Source: Nonomuraea sp. NEAU-A123 (lineage in GTDB: Bacteria; Actinomycetota; Actinomycetes; Streptosporangiales; Streptosporangiaceae). From it: a stretch of 64,000 nucleotides of DNA. Made by a program: the position numbers and the translations under genes. The stretch is from the NCBI RefSeq assembly GCF_018603905.1, contig NZ_JAHFZZ010000009.1:62001-126000 (forward strand), written 5' to 3'. Positions 34,094 to 41,406 of the stretch are shown one piece after another; positions within the stretch are counted from its first letter, which is position 1, and each line of letters starts with the position of its first letter. A model generated the notes under the pieces. The model was not told the DNA's origin. It worked only from the letters and a program-made list of their open reading frames with translations, and did not search any database.

Positions 34094-34846
34094 GTGAACG
34101 AGCCCGTCATCGATCTGACCGCGATCAGCGCCGTCGTCTTCGACACCGACGGCGTGGTCACCGACACCGCCCGGGGGCACGCGGCCGCCTGGAAGCATGT
34201 CTTCGACGCGTTCCTGCGCGGACGCTCGGCGCCGTTCGACATCCGCGACGACTACCTGCGGCACGTCGACGGCCGTCCGCGGCTCGACGGCGTCCGTACG
34301 TTCCTGGCCTCCCGCGGCATCACGCTGCCGGAGGGCGCCCCCGACGACGAGGCGGGGGCGCCCACCGTGCACGGGCTCGGCCTGGCCAAGGACCGGCTGT
34401 TCATGGCGCAGGTGGACAAGTACGGGGTGGCCGCCTTCCCCTCGACCGTGGCGCTGCTGCACGAGCTGCGCCGCAGGGGGGCGCGCACCGCAGCCGTCTC
34501 CGCCAGCCTGCACGGCCGCAAGCTGGTCGGCTCGGCGGGCGTGATGCACCTGTTCGATCTGCTGGTCGACGGCAACGACGCGGCCCTGATGAACCTGCCG
34601 GGCAAACCGGACCCCGCGCAGTTCCTGGAGGCGGTCCGCCGCCTGGCCCTGCCCGCGGCCAAGGCGGCCCTGGTCGAGGCGGCGCTGCCGGGGATCGAGG
34701 CGGGCCGCAAGGGCGGCTTCGGGCTCGTCATCGCGGTCGACCGGCACGGCGAGACCGCCGAACTGAGCTCGCAGGGCGCCGACGTGGTGGTGAAGGACCT
34801 CGTGGAGCTGGCCGTGCGCGGCCGGGTCCTACCCTTGACCTCGTGA
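34094..34846 (+). CDS. HAD-family hydrolase, beta-phosphoglucomutase-like, altered motif IV
   Basis: 250 residues. HAD motif I is intact (VVFDTDGVVTDTARGH), the cap has YLRHVDGRPRLDGVRTFL, motif II Ser is in AVSASLHGRKLVG, and motif III Lys is in NLPGKPDPAQFLEAV. Motif IV reads ALVEAALPGIEAGRKGG where the family has VVEDALAGVEAG; the second metal-binding acid (Asp) is Ala here. This suggests reduced or changed catalysis. The GTG start gives full family length. The next gene overlaps by four bases. Confidence 0.87.
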   Translation: MNEPVIDLTAISAVVFDTDGVVTDTARGHAAAWKHVFDAFLRGRSAPFDIRDDYLRHVDGRPRLDGVRTFLASRGITLPEGAPDDEAGAPTVHGLGLAKDRLFMAQVDKYGVAAFPSTVALLHELRRRGARTAAVSASLHGRKLVGSAGVMHLFDLLVDGNDAALMNLPGKPDPAQFLEAVRRLALPAAKAALVEAALPGIEAGRKGGFGLVIAVDRHGETAELSSQGADVVVKDLVELAVRGRVLPLTS

Positions 34847-35106
34847 CGGTGCTCATCGATCCCCCCGCCTGGCCGGGGCCGCGCGGCCTCATGTGGTCGC
34901 ACCTGGTCAGCGACAGCTCCCTGGACGAACTGCACGCCTTCGCGCTACGGCTCGGCGTGCCGGAGCGGGCCTTCGACCGGGACCACTACGACGTGCCGGA
35001 GACCGTGCACGCCCGGGCCGTGGAGCTGGGCGCGGAGGCGGTCAGCTCGCGCGAGCTACTGCGCCGCCTCATCGGCGCCGGGCTGCGTCGCCGCAAGCGC
35101 CGCTAG
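34843..35106 (+). CDS. DUF4031 protein
   Basis: 87 residues that fit the small actinobacterial DUF4031 family: VLIDPPAWPGPRGLMWSHLV, SDSSLDELHAFA, FDRDHYDVPE, SSRELLRRLIGAGLR. Its GTG start overlaps the HAD stop (GTGA). The family's function is unknown. Its end overlaps the convergent HD-type gene by 51 bases. Confidence 0.85.
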   Translation: MTVLIDPPAWPGPRGLMWSHLVSDSSLDELHAFALRLGVPERAFDRDHYDVPETVHARAVELGAEAVSSRELLRRLIGAGLRRRKRR

Positions 35107-35691
35107 CTCAGCGCTCATGTTGGCCCGTGCGCGCCGCTCCCACAGCTCGTGCGCCTCGTCCGTCCGATAGAGCCGGGGTACGGCCAGGAGCCTGCGCAGC
35201 ACCCCGGCCCGGCCCTGGCGGAACAGCTCGTCGGGCACGTGCGCGTACTCCTGGCGGATCTGGCGCGTGTAGCTCTCGTAGCCGGGGCCGCCCAGGACCG
35301 CCAGGTCGGCGTCGCACAGGACGGCGCCGTCGCGGTCGCCCTCGGCCAGCGTGTCGTGCGCGGCCGTCAGCCGTACCAGCCTGGCCACCTCGGCGACCCT
35401 GTCGGCGGGCACGCCGCAGCGGGGCAGCCGCGCCTGGGCCAGCTGGGCGCTGCGTTCCTCGTCCCAGCCCGGCCGCCCGTCGTAGACGGCGTCGTGGAAC
35501 CAGGCGGCCAGCCGCACCGCGACGGGATCGTCGGCGGCGCCCGCCAGCCGGTCGATCGCGGCGAGCACGGCGGCGAGGTGGGCGAGCGTGTGGTAGCGGC
35601 GATGCGGCTCGGCCCACCGGGCGACCAGCTCGGCACCGGTGGCCCTGGCCGCCGGCGAGTCCGCCACCAGGGTGAGCCAGTCGTCGCGCAT
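35056..35691 (-). CDS. HD-superfamily metal-dependent phosphohydrolase-like protein
   Basis: 211 residues. The HD-type metal site is seen in RRYHTLAHLAAVLAAID, WFHDAVYDGRPGWDEERSA, RLTAAHDTL and the downstream LCDADLAVLG. Members are annotated as predicted HD phosphohydrolases and often sit next to DUF4031, as here. The ATG at 35691 is taken; a GTG at 35700 would add three residues. The last 17 codons overlap the DUF4031 gene on the other strand. Confidence 0.85.
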   Translation of the reverse strand: MRDDWLTLVADSPAARATGAELVARWAEPHRRYHTLAHLAAVLAAIDRLAGAADDPVAVRLAAWFHDAVYDGRPGWDEERSAQLAQARLPRCGVPADRVAEVARLVRLTAAHDTLAEGDRDGAVLCDADLAVLGGPGYESYTRQIRQEYAHVPDELFRQGRAGVLRRLLAVPRLYRTDEAHELWERRARANMSAELAALAATQPGADEAAQ

Positions 35692-35809
35692 GGGGACCAC
35701 GGTAGATCACCCCACGCGACGGCTCACGAGCGCGGCGGGCGTGAACTCGCCGGGCGGCGTGTGAGTGAGGGCGTGTACCGGGATCTACCGGCTTGATAGC
35801 GTTCTGGGC

Positions 35810-37036
35810 ATGGAGCCGAGCGCGAGGGATCCCCGGCGTCTGCCGCGTTGGCGGGAGTTGCGCGCTGTGCTGCCGCCCCGGCCGCGGCCGTTCCCGTCGA
35901 GGGAGCGGCGGCTCGCCGAGGCGGCCGATCTCGCGGACGTGCGGCGGCTGGCGTGGCGGCGCGCTCCGCGGGTGGTGTTCGACTACGTCGACGGCGCGGC
36001 CGAGGCGGAGCGGTCGCTGGCCAGGTCGGTGGCCGCGTTCGCGCGGGCCGAGCTGCGGCCGCGGGTGCTGCGGGACGTGTCCGAGGCGCCCACGGCGGTG
36101 GAGGTGCTCGGCAAGCGGATCGCGATGCCGATCGTGCTCGCGCCCACCGGGTTCACCCGGATGATGCACCGTGACGGCGAGCGGGCCGTGGCCAGGGCGG
36201 CGGCCCGGGCGGCCGTGCCGTACACGCTGTCCACGATGGGGACCACGACGGCCGCGGACGTGATGGCGGCGGCGCCGGACGGCTGGAACTGGTTCCAGCT
36301 CTATGTCGTGCGCGACCGAGGGCGCAGCCGCGAGACGCTCGACCGAGCCCGCGAGGCGGGCATGGAGGTGCTGGTCGTCACCGTGGACGTGCCGGTGGCG
36401 GGGGCGCGGCTGCGTGACGTGCGGCACGGCATGACGATGCCGCCCGCCCTGCGCTGGCGCGGCGTCCTGCAGGCGCTGAGCCGGCCGGCCTGGTGGTTCG
36501 ACTTCCTCACCAGTGAGCCGCTCCGCTTCGCCACCGTCGACGGCGCGCCGGACGACCTGGCGGGGATCACGAACCTGATGTTCGATCCGACGGTGACGCT
36601 GGCGGACCTGGAGTGGATCCGGTCGGTCTGGCCGGGCCCGCTGCTGGTCAAGGGCGTGCAGCGGGTGGACGACGCCAAGGACCTGGCGGCGGTGGGGGTG
36701 GACGGGCTGGTCGTCTCCAACCACGGCGGCCGCCAGCTCGACCGCGCGCCGACCCCGCTGGAGCTGCTGCCGGAGGTGGTGGCCGCGGTCGGCGACCGTA
36801 CGGAGGTGTTCCTGGACGGCGGGGTGCGCAGCGGCGCGGACATCGCGATCGCGGTGGCGCTGGGCGCTCGGGCCTGTTTCGTCGGCCGGGCCTACCTGTA
36901 CGGGCTGATGGCGGGCGGTGAGGCGGGCGTGGACCGGGTGCTGGCCCTGCTCCGCGCCGAGCTGGTCCGCACGCTGCAACTCCTGGGCGTGGGCGGGGTG
37001 GAGGGGCTCGACCCCGACTGCGTACGACTGCGCTAA
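35810..37036 (+). CDS. lldD: FMN-dependent alpha-hydroxy-acid dehydrogenase, LldD2-like
   Basis: 408-residue TIM-barrel flavoprotein of the L-lactate dehydrogenase/glycolate oxidase family, very like M. tuberculosis LldD2 in its N-terminal block (RVVFDYVDGAAEAERSLARS) and ending (YLYGLMAGGEAGVDRVL). Active-site pieces: APTGFTRMMHRDGE, WFQLYVVRDR, TVDVPVAGARLRDVR, and the catalytic His in VVSNHGGRQLDRAP. L-lactate oxidation feeding the quinone pool is the likely role, with other 2-hydroxy acids possible. A TTGATAGCGT box 14 bases before the ATG and no ribosome site suggest a leaderless message. Confidence 0.9.
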   Translation: MEPSARDPRRLPRWRELRAVLPPRPRPFPSRERRLAEAADLADVRRLAWRRAPRVVFDYVDGAAEAERSLARSVAAFARAELRPRVLRDVSEAPTAVEVLGKRIAMPIVLAPTGFTRMMHRDGERAVARAAARAAVPYTLSTMGTTTAADVMAAAPDGWNWFQLYVVRDRGRSRETLDRAREAGMEVLVVTVDVPVAGARLRDVRHGMTMPPALRWRGVLQALSRPAWWFDFLTSEPLRFATVDGAPDDLAGITNLMFDPTVTLADLEWIRSVWPGPLLVKGVQRVDDAKDLAAVGVDGLVVSNHGGRQLDRAPTPLELLPEVVAAVGDRTEVFLDGGVRSGADIAIAVALGARACFVGRAYLYGLMAGGEAGVDRVLALLRAELVRTLQLLGVGGVEGLDPDCVRLR

Positions 37037-37040
37037 AAGC

Positions 37041-37068
37041 GACTTTATTCAATACTTAGGCAATAGTC
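37041..37068. promoter_or_regulatory. Operator-like element, copy 1 (3' side of the ROK gene)
   Basis: The 28 bases starting GACTTTATTCAATACTTAG match 23 of 28 positions of a second copy at 38331-38358, with 18 of the first 19 identical. Both begin GAC and end GTC with T/A-rich arms, giving a loose dyad. This copy overlaps the ROK stop codon and follows the lactate dehydrogenase stop by four bases. Confidence 0.6.
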
Positions 37069-38246
37069 GTGACAGATTGCCGGAAGGCGGCCTCCCGGAA
37101 GAACGCCTCGATGACGAGCGTGGCCGCGCCCAGCGCGACGGCGTCCGCGCCGAGGCGGCCGAGCACGATCGAGTCGCCGTGGAACGGCTGGGCCAGGGTG
37201 TTGGCGGCGGTCGCGGCGCGGATCTCCGCCAGCAGCCGCCCGCCCAGCATCAGGCCCGCCCAGCCGCCGATCACGATGCGCTCCGGGTTGAACAGGTGGA
37301 CCAGGCTCGACAGGCCGGCCCCGAGCATCTCGACGGTCTCGCTGACCACCGGCGACCCCGACTCCAGCACCCCGGCCAGCGCCGACTCCTCATCGGCCGA
37401 GTCGGCGACGACGCCCGCCCGCTCCAGGATGGCCTCGGCGCCCACGTACGCCTCCAGGCAGCCGCGCGCGCCGCAGCGGCAGGGCCGGCCGCCCGCGACG
37501 ACCTTGAGGTGGCCGACCTCGCCGGCGGCCTTGCCCGCGCCCCGGTAGATGCTCCCGTCCGCGACGATCATGCCGCCCACGCCGGAGCCCATCAGCACCA
37601 TGATCGCGTCGCGGGTGCCGCGGCCCGAGCCGAACCAGAGCTCGGCCTGGCCCATCGTCTTGGCGCCGTTGTCCACGTACAGCGGCAGCGAGGTGCCCGC
37701 CCGCAGCAGTGCGCCGAGCGGCACGGCCTCCCAGCCGAACGTCTTGGCGCGCACCAGCGCGTCGGGGCCCGGCTCGACGATGCCCGGCACGCCGACCCCG
37801 ATGCCCAGCACCTGACCGGCGGAGATCCCGCCCTCGGCGATCACCGCGTCGACGCCGGTGAGGATGTGGCGGGCGACCAGCTCGGGGTCGTGCCTGGCCG
37901 AGCGCACCGCGTAGTGCGCCCTGGCGCGTTCCTTCATCTCCAGGTCGAACAGCTCGACCCGGACCTGCGTCTCCCCCACGTCCACGCCGATCGCGTAGCC
38001 GTAGACGGGGTTGACGCGGAGCAGCACGCGGGGGCGGCCCCCGTCGGAGTCGACCTGACCCGCCTCGACCACGACGTTGTCGGCGAGCAGGTCGCCGGTC
38101 ATGGTGCTGACCGTCGCCGCGCTCAGCCCGGTCACGCCGCACAGGTCGTTGCGGCTGGCCGGGCCGCCGAAGTACAGCGCCCGCAGGAGCATCGCGCGGT
38201 TTCCCCTGCGGAGGTCCCGCACCGTCCTGCGCTGTGGCGTGCCCAT
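37056..38246 (-). CDS. ROK-family transcriptional repressor
   Basis: 396 residues. A winged helix occupies about 1-75 (GNRAMLLRALYFGGPASRND, LSAATVSTMTGDLLADNVV). A ROK sugar-sensing domain follows, with IGVDVGETQVRVELF, VGVPGIVEPG and the zinc/ROK signature GHLKVVAGGRPCRCGARGCLE. It is transcribed away from the galactoside operon at 38387 across 140 bases, the usual arrangement for a local repressor relieved by a sugar. Near-identical 28-base elements flank the gene. Confidence 0.93.
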   Translation of the reverse strand: MGTPQRRTVRDLRRGNRAMLLRALYFGGPASRNDLCGVTGLSAATVSTMTGDLLADNVVVEAGQVDSDGGRPRVLLRVNPVYGYAIGVDVGETQVRVELFDLEMKERARAHYAVRSARHDPELVARHILTGVDAVIAEGGISAGQVLGIGVGVPGIVEPGPDALVRAKTFGWEAVPLGALLRAGTSLPLYVDNGAKTMGQAELWFGSGRGTRDAIMVLMGSGVGGMIVADGSIYRGAGKAAGEVGHLKVVAGGRPCRCGARGCLEAYVGAEAILERAGVVADSADEESALAGVLESGSPVVSETVEMLGAGLSSLVHLFNPERIVIGGWAGLMLGGRLLAEIRAATAANTLAQPFHGDSIVLGRLGADAVALGAATLVIEAFFREAAFRQSVTTIA

Positions 38247-38305
38247 CGTCCCCGTCCTCTCCCGAGTGCTCCGTCATGTTAGTTCAACGTGCGAAGCCCG
38301 GTGTT

Positions 38306-38322
38306 ACCGAAGTGTTTCTTCG
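38306..38322. promoter_or_regulatory. Short inverted repeat in the ROK-SBP intergenic region
   Basis: ACCGAAG-TGTTT-CTTCGGT-like 7-bp arms lie about 10-25 bases before the second ROK operator-like element, between the divergent ROK and transporter genes. It could be an extra regulator site or a small hairpin. Confidence 0.4.
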
Positions 38323-38330
38323 GTGCTCCT

Positions 38331-38358
38331 GACTTTATTCAAGACTTAGATTATGGTC
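38331..38358. promoter_or_regulatory. Operator-like element, copy 2 (upstream of the galactoside operon)
   Basis: GACTTTATTCAAGACTTAG followed by ATTATGGTC, 29 bases before the binding-protein ATG and in the divergent promoter region. The same sequence occurs at 37041-37068. A ROK operator here would control both the transporter operon and the regulator. Confidence 0.65.
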
Positions 38359-38386
38359 TGCCCATCCCCCCGATGAGGAGTAGACA

Positions 38387-39598
38387 ATGAGCCGAGTAGT
38401 CGTCCGAGGAGCCGCGGTGGCGGTACTCGTGGCCGGTCTCGCCGCCTGTGGCGGCGGTGGCCAGGGGTCGGGCAATGAGAAGACGCTCACCTTCTGGATG
38501 TACCAGGACCGCACACCGCAGGCCGGCCAGGTCATCGAGAAGGTCCGCAAGGACTTCGAGAAGGCCAACCCCGGCGTCACGGTCAAACTCGTCAAGATCC
38601 CCAAGGACGACTACAACACCAAGCTGGGCGGCGCGGTGGCGAGCAAGAGCGCGCCCGACGCCGGGATACTCGACCAGCCCCTGGTGTCCAAGTACGCGCT
38701 GGACGGCACCATCAAGGAGGTGCCCGCCGGGCTGATCGACGAGAGCGCCTTCTACAAGGGCGCGCTCGACACCAACCGGGCCGGCGGCAAGCTCTACGGC
38801 CTGCCCGCCGACCAGACCTGCGTGGCGCTGTTCTACAACAAGAAGCTGGTCCCGACGCCGCCCAAGACCTGGGAGGAGATGAAGGCGACGGCCGCCCGGG
38901 TGCACCAGGCCGACGCCAACGTGGCCGGGATGAACGTGCCCAAGGGCGACGGCTACGGCGCCTGGATGTTCCCCGGGGTCGTGCACGGCGCGGGCGGCCA
39001 GATGGTCGACGACGCGGGCAAGAAGGTGCTGTTCGACCAGCCGCCGGCCGTCGAGGCGCTGCAGCTCTGGGTGGATCTGCTGAAGTCGTCGCCGCGCAAG
39101 ATCACCGACTCGGACAAACCCTTCGAGAACGGCCTGGCCGCCATGACGATCTCCGGGCCGTGGGACGTGCCGACGATCCACGAGCAGTTCCCCGACCTGG
39201 ACTTCGGCGTGGCGCCCCTGCCGTACAAGACCGAGGCGGCGGGCAACATCGGCGGCGAGGACTCCGTGGTCTTCTCTACCAGCAAGAACGCCGACCTGGC
39301 CTGGAAGTGGCTGGTGTTCCTGACCGATGCCCAGAACAACGGCGTCATCGCCGACGCGTTCGGCGGCTTCCCGGTCAACCTCAAGGCGCAGGTCGTCGCG
39401 AGCGGGCCCGAGCAGGCGGCGTTCCTGGAGCAGCTCAAGGTGGCGCACGCCAGGCCGGCCGTGCCGCAGTGGATCCAGGTCAACGACGAGATCATCGCCC
39501 CGGCCCTGGAGTCGGCGCTGACCGGCAAGGCCACCGCCCAGCAGGCGCTGACGGACGCGGCCGGCAAGACCCGTTCCCTCCTGGGCTGGACCGGCTGA
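38387..39598 (+). CDS. Sugar ABC transporter substrate-binding lipoprotein
   Basis: 403-residue extracellular family 1 solute-binding protein. Signal VVRGAAVAVLVAGLAAC gives the lipobox LAAC, then KTLTFWMYQDRTPQAGQV starts the mature fold. DLDFGVAPLPYKTE and WKWLVFLTDAQNNGV are typical of CUT1 binding proteins. GAGGAG precedes the ATG. First gene of a four-gene operon with two permeases and a beta-galactosidase; a galactoside is the inferred ligand. No ATPase is encoded, so a shared MsiK-type ATPase is likely, as known in actinobacteria. Confidence 0.93.
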   Translation: MSRVVVRGAAVAVLVAGLAACGGGGQGSGNEKTLTFWMYQDRTPQAGQVIEKVRKDFEKANPGVTVKLVKIPKDDYNTKLGGAVASKSAPDAGILDQPLVSKYALDGTIKEVPAGLIDESAFYKGALDTNRAGGKLYGLPADQTCVALFYNKKLVPTPPKTWEEMKATAARVHQADANVAGMNVPKGDGYGAWMFPGVVHGAGGQMVDDAGKKVLFDQPPAVEALQLWVDLLKSSPRKITDSDKPFENGLAAMTISGPWDVPTIHEQFPDLDFGVAPLPYKTEAAGNIGGEDSVVFSTSKNADLAWKWLVFLTDAQNNGVIADAFGGFPVNLKAQVVASGPEQAAFLEQLKVAHARPAVPQWIQVNDEIIAPALESALTGKATAQQALTDAAGKTRSLLGWTG

Positions 39599-39599
39599 G

Positions 39600-40556
39600 G
39601 TGACGGCACCCGTACTGGAGGGCCGGAAGGAGGTGGCGGCCCGTCCCAGGAGGCGTCCGCGCCGCCGCACGAACGACCGTCTGGTGGGGTGGCTCCTGGT
39701 CACCCCCGCGGTCGCCTACTTCGCGGTCTTCCTGCTGTATCCGGCCCTGTCGGCGCTGTACTACAGCTTCACGGACTGGAACCTGCGCTCGGCGGCCTCC
39801 TGGGTGGGGCTGGCCAACTACTCGGACCTGCTGTTCAACGACGTCAAGTACCCGCACTTCTGGAAGTCCGTGCAGGTCACCCTGCAGTACACCCTGATCG
39901 CCGTGCCGCTGACGATGGTGGCGGCACTGGTGCAGGCGCTGCTGGTGAACTCGATCCGGCGCGGGGCGAACCTGTTCCGGCTGCTGCTGTTCCTGCCGGT
40001 GGTGACAGCCGAGGCGGCGGTGGGCGCGATCTGGCGCTGGCTGTACGACCCCCAGTACGGTCTGATCAACTCGGTGCTCGGCCTGGTCGGCATCCCCGGC
40101 CAGAACTGGCTGAACACCCCCGAGCTGGTCATCCCCGCCCTGGCGTTCATCTCCGCCTGGCAGTGCGGCATCTCGATGATCATCTATCTGGCGGGGCTCA
40201 AGGGCATCCCGGGGACCATCCGCGAGGCGGCGATCATCGACGGGGCGGGGCCGTGGCAGCGGTTCTGGCGGGTGATCGTGCCCATGCTCCGCCCGACCAC
40301 GTTCTACCTGCTGGTGACGGGCGTGATCGCGGCGCTGCAGGTGTTCGGGCTGGTGTACGTGATCTTCTCGGGGTCGGGGCGGAGCGTCACCGGCGGGCCC
40401 GAGCAGTCGGGGCTCAGCTATGTGCTCCACCTGTATCTGTTCGCCTTCCGGTACGACGCCATGGGCGCCGCCTGCGCGATGTCGTTCATCCTGCTGATCT
40501 TCATCATGATCATCACCGCTCTGCAGTTCAGGTTCGTCAAGCAGGAGGCGTCATGA
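39600..40556 (+). CDS. Sugar ABC transporter permease (MalF/UgpA type)
   Basis: 318-residue six-helix CUT1 permease. A basic N-terminal tail (RPRRRPRRRTNDR) precedes helix one (LVTPAVAYFAVFLLYPALS). The EAA coupling loop EAAIIDGAGPWQRFWRVIVP around residue 212 is intact. The GTG start lies one base after the binding-protein stop and the end overlaps the next permease by four bases (ATGA). Confidence 0.94.
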   Translation: MTAPVLEGRKEVAARPRRRPRRRTNDRLVGWLLVTPAVAYFAVFLLYPALSALYYSFTDWNLRSAASWVGLANYSDLLFNDVKYPHFWKSVQVTLQYTLIAVPLTMVAALVQALLVNSIRRGANLFRLLLFLPVVTAEAAVGAIWRWLYDPQYGLINSVLGLVGIPGQNWLNTPELVIPALAFISAWQCGISMIIYLAGLKGIPGTIREAAIIDGAGPWQRFWRVIVPMLRPTTFYLLVTGVIAALQVFGLVYVIFSGSGRSVTGGPEQSGLSYVLHLYLFAFRYDAMGAACAMSFILLIFIMIITALQFRFVKQEAS

Positions 40557-41395
40557 CCAGGGCCCGCAAGGCGTCGATCTACGTCGCCCTCGTGCTGCTG
40601 GCGGCCGTGTCGGTGGTGCCGTTCCTGTGGATGCTGGCCACCTCCTTCAAGCACGGCCACGACATCTACACCAAGGTGCCGAACCTGCTGCCCGTGGACC
40701 GCAAGACCGGCGAGTGGGCGGCGACGCTGGAGAACTACGACTACGTCCTGAACGTCGGCGGGCTCGGCCGGGCCTTCGTCAACAGCGTGTGGGTCTGCCT
40801 GATCCTGGTGCCCGCCAAGCTGCTCATCGACGCGCTGGCCGCCTACTCCTTCGCCAGGATCCCGTTCCCGGGCCGCGACAAGCTGTTCGTGGTGCTGCTG
40901 GGCGGCATGATGGTGCCGACGATCACGCTGCTGGTGCCGCGGATCCACGTCACCCAGTCACTCGGCATGTTCGACTCCGGGTGGGGGCTCATCGTGCCCA
41001 ACATCGCCTCGGTGCTCGACATCTTCCTGCTGCGGCAGTTCTTCCTGTCGCTCCCGTCCGAGCTGGAGGAGGCGGCGCTGATCGACGGCGCGAGCCGGAT
41101 GCAGATCTTCTGGCGGATCGTGCTGCCGCTGTCGAAGCCGGTGCTGGCCGTCGTGACGATCACCAGCTTCCTGTTCCACTGGAACGACCTGGTCTGGCCG
41201 CTGGTCGTGCTCAACGACCCGGACCTCTACACGCTGCCGCTCGCGTTGCAGCAGCTCGTGGCCAGCCCTGACGGCGGCCGGGCGTACTACATCATGGCGG
41301 GCGCCACGCTCGCCGTCATTCCGGTGATCGGGGTGCTGCTGGTGTTCCAGCGCCGCATCCTGCAGGGCATCGCCTTCACCGGGCTCAAGGCATGA
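40553..41395 (+). CDS. Sugar ABC transporter permease (MalG type)
   Basis: 280-residue partner permease. After MTRARKASIYVALVLLAAVS it shows the MalG-type SFKHGHDIYTK, PTITLLVPRIHVTQ, the EAA loop EAALIDGASRMQIFWRIVLP and SFLFHWNDLVWPLVVL. The ATG is preceded by AGGAGG. Its stop overlaps an ATG of the beta-galactosidase gene. Confidence 0.94.
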   Translation: MTRARKASIYVALVLLAAVSVVPFLWMLATSFKHGHDIYTKVPNLLPVDRKTGEWAATLENYDYVLNVGGLGRAFVNSVWVCLILVPAKLLIDALAAYSFARIPFPGRDKLFVVLLGGMMVPTITLLVPRIHVTQSLGMFDSGWGLIVPNIASVLDIFLLRQFFLSLPSELEEAALIDGASRMQIFWRIVLPLSKPVLAVVTITSFLFHWNDLVWPLVVLNDPDLYTLPLALQQLVASPDGGRAYYIMAGATLAVIPVIGVLLVFQRRILQGIAFTGLKA

Positions 41396-41406
41396 GGAGT
41401 GTGAGC

